DNA of 6,146 nt from Erysipelotrichaceae bacterium (lineage in GTDB: Bacteria; Bacillota_I; Bacilli_A; Erysipelotrichales; Erysipelotrichaceae), in assembly GCA_003510215.1 (NCBI GenBank), contig DOKQ01000051.1, positions 1-6,146 on the forward strand, given 5' to 3'. Positions within the stretch are counted from its first letter, which is position 1, and the number at the start of each line of letters is the position of its first letter. The position numbers and the translations under genes were made by a program. This document shows, one piece after another, positions 1 to 4,992 of this stretch. Below the pieces are notes generated by a model that saw nothing but the letters and a program-made list of their open reading frames with translations, was not told the origin of the DNA and searched no databases.

Positions 1-209
1 GCTACAATCCCATCACATAAGGTATCTAACCTCATTTCCTCAAGTTTATTTAATAAAGAGGCTAATGGTCTTCCTGTAGCAACCCCAAAATAGATTCCCT
101 TTTGCTTAATCGAACGTAGCGTCTGATACGTAGTATCGGATAGCTTTTTATTTGAATCAAGTAGTGTGCCATCTAAATCACACATGACCCATGCAATTGG
201 TTTGCTCAT
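1..209 (-). CDS. Cof-type HAD-superfamily hydrolase, N-terminal part (cut by window edge)
   Basis: Reading left from the ATG at 207-209 gives 69 complete codons with no stop before the window ends, so only the N-terminus is visible. It carries HAD motif I, CDLDGTLL, with the presumed nucleophile D11 and acid/base D13, and the second motif VATGRP at residues 43-48. These features are typical of Cof/YidA-type HAD phosphatases, cytosolic Mg-dependent enzymes that dephosphorylate sugar phosphates, flavin-related phosphates or similar metabolites. The start codon overlaps the stop of the upstream permease gene as ATGA, which points to translational coupling and a shared transcript. Its N-terminus resembles the complete HAD protein at 1236-2045, so the two are paralogues. 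The substrate is unknown. The family call is secure, but the cap domain, motif III lysine and motif IV lie outside the window. Confidence 0.9.
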   Translation of the reverse strand, partial: MSKPIAWVMCDLDGTLLDSNKKLSDTTYQTLRSIKQKGIYFGVATGRPLASLLNKLEEMRLDTLCDGIV

Positions 210-1120
210 GCCCACACCATCGCCATAAGAGTCAAAATGATTGGCATTGTGATTAAAGATAAAAGTGTAGATAAGCAAACATATCGGACAGCAACACCTA
301 CATCCTGATGGTATTGTTGGGCAAGGATAGCTGTATTAAAAGCGGCAGGTGCACTTGTGGCAATCATGACTGTCATTTTCACTTCATAAAATCCATTCGG
401 AATCAAAACAAGCATAAACCCAACAATCAATGGAACAAGCATAAGGCGAACTAGTGATGTTCTGTAAATCTCTTTTTGATTAAACAAGCTCATCCATGGA
501 ACTTGAGCCAGATAAACCCCAAGCACAATCATCGCCAAGGGTGAATTGATGTAACTAATCGTCGTCATAACTTCCATTGCAAAACCAGGCACTGATATTC
601 GGCCAAAATAGATGATTAATCCCACAAATACACTCAAGATGACAGGGTTTGTTAGGATTTTTTTGATATCTGTTCCTTCTTGTCTTCCACTAAGCACATA
701 GACTCCATATGTCCACATAGCAATCGTGGCCACTGCCATAAACGCTGATAGATACAAGACTGCTTGTAAACCAAGAATAGCTTGAACCAAAGGAATTCCC
801 ATAAAGCCTGCATTTGAAAAGGTAGTGACAAATGCATCGATCTTTTTATGACGAAATAACAATGTAGAAACAATGATACCAACAGATACAGAAATGATGG
901 CCAAGGCAAAGGTCAGTAGCAGCTGATGAGCTTTCATCCACGAAAAATCTGTACTATAGGCACGAATAATTGTCATTGGGCCAATAAAGTACAGAAGCAT
1001 GGATCCTAACTCTTTAGCACCCTGATTGGTCACCTTTGAACTTTTGTAAAGCATGACACCAAACATCATGATAACAAACATAAGCAAAATTTGCTTTAAC
1101 AAAATGATTCCAAGTTCCAT
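206..1120 (-). CDS. AEC (auxin efflux carrier) family permease, copy 1
   Basis: A 304-residue integral membrane protein, the usual size for bacterial AEC-family transporters, with about ten hydrophobic segments along its length. Family hallmarks are FSNAGFMGIPLV at 101-112, TNPVILSVFVGL at 157-168, SPLAMIVLGVYLA at 193-205 and the SAPAAFNTAILAQQY block at 256-270, followed by LSTLLS and MP near the end. Characterised bacterial members carry out malate and other small organic acids or act as general anion exporters, so an inner-membrane organic-anion transporter is the family-level expectation; the substrate here is unknown. It aligns almost without gaps to the permease at 3198-4112, with roughly half the residues identical by eye. 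The ATG at 1118-1120 follows a GAGGT ribosome binding site and a good promoter at 1146-1174. The TGA stop overlaps the start of the HAD gene as ATGA. Confidence 0.92.
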   Translation of the reverse strand: MELGIILLKQILLMFVIMMFGVMLYKSSKVTNQGAKELGSMLLYFIGPMTIIRAYSTDFSWMKAHQLLLTFALAIISVSVGIIVSTLLFRHKKIDAFVTTFSNAGFMGIPLVQAILGLQAVLYLSAFMAVATIAMWTYGVYVLSGRQEGTDIKKILTNPVILSVFVGLIIYFGRISVPGFAMEVMTTISYINSPLAMIVLGVYLAQVPWMSLFNQKEIYRTSLVRLMLVPLIVGFMLVLIPNGFYEVKMTVMIATSAPAAFNTAILAQQYHQDVGVAVRYVCLSTLLSLITMPIILTLMAMVWA

Positions 1121-1124
1121 AGCT

Positions 1125-1129
1125 ACCTC
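1125..1129 (-). promoter_or_regulatory. Ribosome binding site of AEC permease copy 1
   Basis: GAGGT on the minus strand lies four bases before the ATG at 1118-1120. It is a short but usable Shine-Dalgarno match and supports this start. Confidence 0.6.
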
Positions 1130-1145
1130 ACATTTTCACTTAACC

Positions 1146-1174
1146 ATCATACGCCTGTATCCCTCATGTGACAA
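1146..1174 (-). promoter_or_regulatory. Sigma-A-type promoter of AEC copy 1 / HAD pair
   Basis: On the minus strand TTGTCA (1169-1174) is separated by exactly 17 bases from TATGAT (1146-1151). This predicts a transcript start near 1139 and a 5' leader of about 20 bases. Together with the terminator just upstream, it makes the permease-HAD pair a separate transcription unit. The -35 box is part of a perfect ten-base palindrome, GACAATTGTC (1170-1179), which could be an operator. Confidence 0.65.
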
Positions 1175-1186
1175 TTGTCTATATAA

Positions 1187-1212
1187 AAAACGGCATGATA
1201 TTTCGCCGTTTT
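1187..1212 (-). terminator. Intrinsic terminator after the HAD phosphatase gene
   Basis: AAAACGGC (1187-1194) and GCCGTTTT (1205-1212) are perfect inverted repeats around a ten-base loop. On the minus strand the right arm is followed by TTTTTTATATA, a proper U-tract. It lies 24 bases past the TAA of the gene at 1236-2045 and separates the two permease-phosphatase modules. The plus-strand tail is short (TTTTAA), so it probably acts in one direction. Confidence 0.85.
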
Positions 1213-1235
1213 AACTTCATTGATTGAAAAACTGA

Positions 1236-2045
1236 TTATTTCAAACCAAAATATGTCTCTAGATACTGTGCTACGCCGTCTTCTTCATTGCTCAAAGCTA
1301 TATCATCGGAGACGTTCTTCGCATCATCGGTTCCATTAACCATACATACACCCCAGCCACAGTCCTTAAGCATTTCCAGATCGTTGGTCGTATCACCAAA
1401 GGCCATAACATTTGACAAATCATCCCCATACTGACTCACCAGCTTCAAGATTCCATATGACTTACTGACCCTCGCATCCACAAACTCAAAGAGATCATGC
1501 TGGGTTTTAAACCCATGAAATCGATCATCCTTAATCGACTCATAGACTTGGTCAACCTCATCCATTCTACCTTCATCCACTGTAATAATCAATTTATAAA
1601 AATGATCTTTATCGACTTCTTCGATTGGCATAACCAAAGGCTTCAGTAAGTTCAAACCCGATACTTTCTGAATGGAAGCATCGATTCTTGATGTATAAAG
1701 CACTCCCTGATCATAGAGACAGTAATTAAATCCACGCTTCTGATAGTGATCATAGATTTCATCCACGAGTGACTTTTGAATCGGAAAGGTCTCATAGGTT
1801 TTATCCTGAGTTTTATCATAAACCAAAACACCGTTATAACAAACGAGCACATCCATCAAATGCTCAATCCCATACTCTTTGACTCGCTGCATCACAGGTA
1901 CTAAGGGTCTACCCGTAGCGACACCCATGCGAATGCCCATAGACTTCATCGTTTCCAATACCTGTTTCGTTTTATCTGTTACTTGCTTTGCTTCATTTAA
2001 CAGAGTCCCATCCAAATCAAACATCAACCATTTTATTTTTTTCAC
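1236..2045 (-). CDS. Cof-type HAD-superfamily hydrolase (sugar or metabolite phosphatase)
   Basis: A 269-residue protein, the normal length for the Cof/YidA-type HAD phosphatases. HAD motif I is FDLDGT at 9-14 (nucleophile D10, acid/base D12). Motif II is T44 in VATGRP, and CYNG at 69-72 opens the family's typical N-G stretch. The C2-type cap follows between about 80 and 190. Motif III is K195 in VSKSYGIL, and motif IV is GDTTND at 217-222, which binds Mg. All catalytic residues are present, so it should be an active cytosolic phosphatase; the substrate cannot be named. The start is GTG at 2043-2045, supported by a strong AGGAGG seven bases upstream and by the next codons matching the usual lysine-rich family N-terminus. 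It begins 21 bases after the ORF-3-like gene and is the last gene of its operon, ending before the hairpin at 1187-1212. Confidence 0.93.
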   Translation of the reverse strand: MKKIKWLMFDLDGTLLNEAKQVTDKTKQVLETMKSMGIRMGVATGRPLVPVMQRVKEYGIEHLMDVLVCYNGVLVYDKTQDKTYETFPIQKSLVDEIYDHYQKRGFNYCLYDQGVLYTSRIDASIQKVSGLNLLKPLVMPIEEVDKDHFYKLIITVDEGRMDEVDQVYESIKDDRFHGFKTQHDLFEFVDARVSKSYGILKLVSQYGDDLSNVMAFGDTTNDLEMLKDCGWGVCMVNGTDDAKNVSDDIALSNEEDGVAQYLETYFGLK

Positions 2046-2052
2046 TAATATA

Positions 2053-2058
2053 CCTCCT
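2053..2058 (-). promoter_or_regulatory. Strong ribosome binding site deciding a GTG start
   Basis: AGGAGG on the minus strand stands seven bases before the GTG at 2043-2045. No ATG lies at suitable spacing, so this site is what fixes the GTG as the start of the HAD phosphatase. Confidence 0.85.
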
Positions 2059-2066
2059 ATTTCTTG

Positions 2067-3182
2067 CTAAGACAACTTCACTGAATCCACTTTCATCATT
2101 GGAAGCTGTTTATACTCACCTTCCAAAACCCAAAGTACATCCTCCATTCTTTTAACTCGTTCAAGATTAAATTCCATGCTTTTCTGTTCAAACCTTAAGT
2201 TCTTCTCATCCATTCGGTTTAAATCATGTTCATACTCTTCAAAGGAATCATGAAGATCCAATGGAGCTAACCCTTCGGCCTTAATGATTGATACAGACAA
2301 TGACGGATAGTCCTCAGTGATATCATGGATTACCACAAGATGTTTCCATGAGGCACTGTAATTATATTCAAAGATGACATAAGGAAACAGTGGCAGCACA
2401 TCCTCAAGACAATAATCATTTTCATTAAACTCAAACTCCTCCATCGCCAATCCCATATCGATTTCATGTTGTGACACAAAACTGACTTCAAGTTCTTTAT
2501 TTTCATTAAAACACAAAAACCGATGTAAATGGACCTGTTCGTACCTAAACACTTTCATTAGAGAAATAGCCAGATGACCAAAGGAAATATGAGAAGGAAT
2601 CATGAGATGACGATACACGGTATCTTCTAGATGTTCGTGATGAAGAAATACAGTGGCTTCATACGCCTGAATTTGAATCGGACGATGATCCTCCCGTTGT
2701 AACGAACTTATGAAATTTTTGAATAAGGGGTGAAAGTTGTTACCCACCATATCATAAAAATTATTGCAAGCTTCCATAAAGGCGAGATTATATAGAGACT
2801 GTTTATCAAAAAGATGCTCATGCATGTATACATTCTCTCTCGTTGTTTTAATACGATTCACACGAGATCTACCGGAATTGACATAATCAGCTTGATCAAT
2901 TGAATCTGCCAGTTGTCTTAACGTCGTTGGCTGAAGGTACATCCTTGTTCCATAATACATCAGATAACTGATTATGGTTTCCTTAAAATGAATCAGTTGC
3001 TTTTTCTTCAATGATTGCATTGGAAAAAACCATCCGGAATCTTCATGAATCACCACCCATAGTCTTTTCCCCATATTCAAAAAGGAATGAACAATCCATG
3101 AGTCATTCGAGGAAACCTCCGATGTTAGCTTAATAGAAAACTCCAAAAGCTTAGAAGCATCTTTTGTCAGATAGATAGCCAT
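2067..3182 (-). CDS. Protein with a divergent pRiA4b ORF-3-like domain
   Basis: A 371-residue soluble protein with no membrane segments or signal peptide. Residues about 170-320 follow the plan of the plasmid pRiA4b ORF-3-like domain (PF07929). A strand-rich start leads to IPSHISFGHLAISLMKVF (195-212), then HLHRF (218-222), then EYNYSASWKH (272-281), which matches the family's Y-x-Y-D-F-G-D-x-W-x-H signature, then EGLAPLDL (303-310) in place of the usual C-P-P-E-D stretch. The N-terminal 130 residues, with SWIVHSFLNMGKRLWVVIHED and later NSGRSRVNRIKTTREN, may be a second domain resembling DUF6933; this is recalled from memory and tentative. The C-terminus (about 310-350) is highly charged and likely helical. 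The molecular function of the family is unknown. The gene starts 15 bases after the AEC permease stop with AAGGAGG in the gap, and runs into the HAD gene, so it is the middle gene of a three-gene operon. Confidence 0.7.
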   Translation of the reverse strand: MAIYLTKDASKLLEFSIKLTSEVSSNDSWIVHSFLNMGKRLWVVIHEDSGWFFPMQSLKKKQLIHFKETIISYLMYYGTRMYLQPTTLRQLADSIDQADYVNSGRSRVNRIKTTRENVYMHEHLFDKQSLYNLAFMEACNNFYDMVGNNFHPLFKNFISSLQREDHRPIQIQAYEATVFLHHEHLEDTVYRHLMIPSHISFGHLAISLMKVFRYEQVHLHRFLCFNENKELEVSFVSQHEIDMGLAMEEFEFNENDYCLEDVLPLFPYVIFEYNYSASWKHLVVIHDITEDYPSLSVSIIKAEGLAPLDLHDSFEEYEHDLNRMDEKNLRFEQKSMEFNLERVKRMEDVLWVLEGEYKQLPMMKVDSVKLS

Positions 3183-3189
3183 AAGTTAA

Positions 3190-3196
3190 CCTCCTT
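3190..3196 (-). promoter_or_regulatory. Ribosome binding site of the ORF-3-like gene
   Basis: AAGGAGG fills the 15-base gap between the TAA of the permease (3198-3200) and the ATG at 3180-3182, seven bases before that ATG. It confirms the start and the tight operon packing. Confidence 0.85.
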
Positions 3197-3197
3197 G

Positions 3198-4112
3198 TTA
3201 AGACCAAAGACTTTTTGCAAAAGTAACCATCAGTGGCATGCTGAAAATACTTAAAAGTGTCGATAAAACAATATATCCCACGGCAGCAGAGTAGTCCTGA
3301 TCGTATTGTTGGGCAAGGATAGCCACATTAAATCCTACAGGTGCACTTGCTGCTATGATAATGGCCAATTTTGCATCATACCAATCTGCAGGTAGCAAAG
3401 TAAATACTCCTACTACAATCAGAGGAATAAAAACGAGCCGAACAAATGACATCGTATATAACGAAAGTCGATTGTAAAGCGATTGAATGGGCGTGACTGC
3501 CAGGTAAACGCCCAGAACAAACATGGCCAAAGGACCATTTAACTGATTTACGGAAGAAAGTACATCCAAAAGCAAACTTGGAATCGGAATTTTTAAGAAG
3601 AAAATGAATAGACCCACAAACACACTTGCAATCACAGGATTCGTTATAATCTTTTTGAAAGTAACCGTAGATGCATCTTGAGTGATCGCATAAACGCCAT
3701 ATGTCCATTGCAATAAAATAAGCATGGCCATATATGTACTGACATAAAAAACAGCCTCTACACCGAGTGTAGCATAGACCAATGGAATTCCCATAAAGCC
3801 AGCATTGGAAAAGGCTCCCGAAAAACGCATGATACCTTCTTTAAATATCACCCGGGAAATAACGATTGCCAAAAGCAATCCTATGGTTGATAAAAGGAAG
3901 GCATACCCAATAAATCTTGCTCGCTGTTCACTATATTCTATTGTATAGGCATTGATAATGACCAAAGGAGTTACAAGGTAGAGCAAAATTGAACCTAGTT
4001 GTTTGCTTCCTTCCAACGTTAACTTCTTTGTTTTAAACATCAATGTACCCAAAAGCATCATCACAAACATCATAGCAATTTGCCGAAACAGAATCCAACC
4101 TAAATTCATCAT
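3198..4112 (-). CDS. AEC (auxin efflux carrier) family permease, copy 2
   Basis: A 304-residue membrane protein of the AEC family with about ten hydrophobic segments. It carries FSNAGFMGIPLV at 101-112, TNPVIASVFVGL at 157-168, GPLAMFVLGVYLA at 193-205, SAPVGFNVAILAQQY at 256-270, and LSTLLS then MP near the C-terminus. From residue 101 to the end, about 104 of 204 positions are identical to copy 1 at 206-1120 by hand alignment. The role is probably inner-membrane transport of an organic anion, by family analogy only. Two ATG codons stand together at 4107-4112. The second (4107-4109) lies eight bases after AAGGAT and gives MNLG, which lines up exactly with MELG of copy 1, so the true protein may be 303 residues. 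It is the first gene of an operon with the ORF-3-like and HAD genes. A TATAAT box lies upstream at 4139-4144. Confidence 0.92.
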   Translation of the reverse strand: MMNLGWILFRQIAMMFVMMLLGTLMFKTKKLTLEGSKQLGSILLYLVTPLVIINAYTIEYSEQRARFIGYAFLLSTIGLLLAIVISRVIFKEGIMRFSGAFSNAGFMGIPLVYATLGVEAVFYVSTYMAMLILLQWTYGVYAITQDASTVTFKKIITNPVIASVFVGLFIFFLKIPIPSLLLDVLSSVNQLNGPLAMFVLGVYLAVTPIQSLYNRLSLYTMSFVRLVFIPLIVVGVFTLLPADWYDAKLAIIIAASAPVGFNVAILAQQYDQDYSAAVGYIVLSTLLSIFSMPLMVTFAKSLWS

Positions 4113-4138
4113 TCCACATCCTTTTTACATTCTTATAT

Positions 4139-4144
4139 ATTATA
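4139..4144 (-). promoter_or_regulatory. Candidate -10 box for the AEC copy 2 operon
   Basis: TATAAT on the minus strand, 27 bases before the gene. At 17 bases upstream there is only a T-run (TTTTTT) as a -35 match, so this promoter is tentative. The operon could instead depend on read-through of the terminator at 4175-4198. Confidence 0.4.
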
Positions 4145-4174
4145 CCTTAAGATGTGTGGAAAAAAGCGGGTAAA

Positions 4175-4198
4175 TTAAAAGTCGCAATAATTTGCGAC
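4175..4198 (-). terminator. Intrinsic terminator upstream of the AEC copy 2 operon
   Basis: GTCGCAA (4181-4187) and TTGCGAC (4192-4198) form a perfect seven-pair stem around a four-base loop. On the minus strand the hairpin is followed by TTTTAATTT. It would end a minus-strand transcript coming from the small membrane-protein gene and the structured region at 4223-4290. Because it precedes the permease gene, it could also act as an attenuator. Confidence 0.75.
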
Positions 4199-4222
4199 CT
4201 TTATAAAAAGAATGAAGCAAAT

Positions 4223-4290
4223 GACAAGGGAGCCAATGATTTTCTGACGGTGGCCATAAAATCATTTCATAGCACAATCATTGACTTGTC
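4223..4290 (-). ncRNA. Candidate structured RNA element (leader, small RNA or 3' UTR)
   Basis: This stretch folds on itself. GACAAG (4223-4228) pairs with CTTGTC (4285-4290), and CAATGATT (4234-4241) pairs with AATCATTG (4276-4283). On the minus strand an inner GCUAU/AUGGC stem with one wobble pair is also possible. A competing hairpin uses AATGATTTT (4235-4243) with AAAATCATT (4258-4266), so two folds exclude each other. A TATAAT box (minus strand) lies just upstream and an intrinsic terminator 25 bases downstream. I do not recognise it as any known riboswitch, SRP RNA or 6S RNA. It could be an independent RNA of roughly 110 bases, the 3' UTR of the small gene at 4347-4433, or a regulatory leader for the permease operon. 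The strand is inferred from the terminator. Confidence 0.35.
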
Positions 4291-4291
4291 T

Positions 4292-4297
4292 ATTATA
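4292..4297 (-). promoter_or_regulatory. Candidate -10 box in front of the structured RNA
   Basis: A perfect TATAAT on the minus strand that would start transcription at about 4285, in the first arm of the folded element. There is no good -35 box at 16-18 bases, and the spacer contains the palindrome AATCATGATT (4303-4312), so it is a weak or activator-dependent candidate. Confidence 0.3.
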
Positions 4298-4346
4298 CAC
4301 GAAATCATGATTCAAAACACCGGTAAAAACTGAACTTTAGGTGAAA

Positions 4347-4433
4347 TTATTTCTGTTGAGAAATCACCGCAACAATCACAAATAAGACGACAAGAACAAT
4401 AACCCCAACTGTTAACAAAGCAACCATTGACAT
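4347..4433 (-). CDS. Small single-pass membrane protein, 28 residues
   Basis: A short open frame from ATG (4431-4433) to TAA (4347-4349) encodes 28 residues. The protein begins MSMVALLTVGV, continues with an unbroken run of V, I, L, F and A to about residue 24, and ends SQQK. It is thus one transmembrane helix with a short polar tail. The gene call rests on its signals: GAAAGGAAG (4441-4449) stands seven bases before the ATG, and TAGACA-17-TATATT forms a promoter at 4462-4490. It is divergent from the DUF4395 gene and followed by a structured region and a terminator. I do not recognise the family. It could be a regulatory membrane peptide, a small subunit, or a type I toxin-like peptide; no function can be assigned. 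An in-frame second ATG (codon 3) is a less well spaced alternative start. Confidence 0.6.
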   Translation of the reverse strand: MSMVALLTVGVIVLVVLFVIVAVISQQK

Positions 4434-4440
4434 AACTTTA

Positions 4441-4449
4441 CTTCCTTTC
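4441..4449 (-). promoter_or_regulatory. Ribosome binding site of the small membrane protein
   Basis: GAAAGGAAG on the minus strand ends seven bases before the ATG at 4431-4433. The spacing and purine-rich core support translation of this very short gene. Confidence 0.6.
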
Positions 4450-4461
4450 AAACTTACATTT

Positions 4462-4490
4462 AATATAATCTATCTGAAACTATTTGTCTA
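4462..4490 (-). promoter_or_regulatory. Promoter of the small membrane-protein gene
   Basis: On the minus strand TAGACA (4485-4490), one mismatch from the -35 consensus, is 17 bases from TATATT (4462-4467), also one mismatch. Transcription would start near 4455, about 20 bases before the start codon. It is divergent from the promoter at 4512-4540. Confidence 0.65.
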
Positions 4491-4511
4491 TCTTGTGAAA
4501 AAACGTCTCAC

Positions 4512-4540
4512 TTGATACCTTGTATAAAATATGATATGAT
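4512..4540 (+). promoter_or_regulatory. Promoter of the DUF4395 gene
   Basis: TTGATA (4512-4517) and TATGAT (4535-4540) are 17 bases apart, each close to the sigma-A consensus. The transcript would begin near 4547, just before the AGGAGG at 4551-4556, leaving a very short leader. Confidence 0.75.
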
Positions 4541-4550
4541 ACAAGCTAAC

Positions 4551-4556
4551 AGGAGG
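4551..4556 (+). promoter_or_regulatory. Ribosome binding site of the DUF4395 gene
   Basis: A perfect AGGAGG eight bases before the ATG at 4565-4567, which settles this start. Confidence 0.85.
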
Positions 4557-4564
4557 TATTTATT

Positions 4565-4984
4565 ATGAATTCAAACATGATTCCACGTCCCATGGTACGA
4601 GCCAATCAATGGTCCATTGTCATCAGTGTGCTACTCACGTGGATTTTTAACCAACATCTATTCCTACTTATCCCACTATTATCCGGATTAAGTAGTTTAC
4701 TATTTAACTTTCATCCCATCATGGCAATCGCAAAGAAATTTCTTACGAAGCCCTTTGATCAATATATCCCTGAGGACAAAGATCAGCAGCGGTTTAACCA
4801 AACTCTGGCGGTATCCATGTTATCCATTAGTTATCTATCGTCCTTAGCCAATTATACCATTCTAAGTTATGTATTTTCAGTGATGGTCTTTATGGCTAGT
4901 GCAATTGCTATCGCAGGGTTCTGCCTTGGCTGTTACATTCGATTTCAATACACTCTATATAAACAAAGCAAAAGCGGTAATTAG
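4565..4984 (+). CDS. DUF4395 family membrane protein
   Basis: A 139-residue membrane protein matching the DUF4395 family from end to end. It opens with IPRPMVRANQW (6-16). A hydrophobic pair at about 17-48 leads to NFHPIMAIAKKFL (48-60). The conserved polar stretch YIPEDKDQQRFNQ covers 67-79, two more hydrophobic segments span about 82-118, and GFCLGCYI (118-125) holds a C120-x2-C123 pair. The function of the family is not established. The paired cysteines and the presence of sulfur- or thiol-related neighbours in some genomes hint at redox or sulfur chemistry, but nothing adjacent here supports that. It is the only plus-strand gene in the window, has its own promoter and ribosome binding site, and converges on araD with a shared terminator. 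Confidence 0.85.
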   Translation: MNSNMIPRPMVRANQWSIVISVLLTWIFNQHLFLLIPLLSGLSSLLFNFHPIMAIAKKFLTKPFDQYIPEDKDQQRFNQTLAVSMLSISYLSSLANYTILSYVFSVMVFMASAIAIAGFCLGCYIRFQYTLYKQSKSGN

Positions 4985-4992
4985 CCGCTTTT
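4970..4992. terminator. Bidirectional terminator shared by the DUF4395 gene and araD
   Basis: AAAAGCGG (4970-4977) and CCGCTTTT (4985-4992) are perfect inverted repeats around a seven-base loop. T-rich tails follow on both strands (TTTTACTTTT on plus, TTTTGCTTTGTTT on minus). The TAG of the DUF4395 gene lies in the loop and the TAA of araD overlaps the right arm, so one compact element ends both convergent genes. Confidence 0.8.

Noticed and set aside
652..909. Minus-strand frame of 85 codons inside AEC copy 1
   Set aside because: Out-of-frame shadow inside a gene with clear family motifs; the same applies to frames at 1652-1852, 3376-3708 and 5044-5244.
1879..2070. Plus-strand frame of 63 codons opposite the HAD gene
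   Set aside because: Shadow of the HAD N-terminus including its motif I codons; no promoter or ribosome binding site.
2067..3182. Insertion sequence or transposon passenger, suggested by the pRiA4b ORF-3-like domain
   Set aside because: No transposase, terminal inverted repeats or target duplication nearby; the gene is tightly packed in an operon with a good ribosome binding site.
4223..4290. Known riboswitch, T-box, SRP or 6S RNA
   Set aside because: No conserved core of these classes was found: no T-box sequence, no SRP tetraloop region, and no TPP, SAM, THF, glycine or preQ1 core.
4281..4297. Plus-strand promoter TTGACT...TATTAT
   Set aside because: The boxes are only a few bases apart, far from the 16-18 needed, and no good -10 lies at the right distance.
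4495..4511. Catabolite-responsive element (cre) or CRP site
   Set aside because: The arms look similar, but the spacing is one base too long for cre and three too long for a CRP site.
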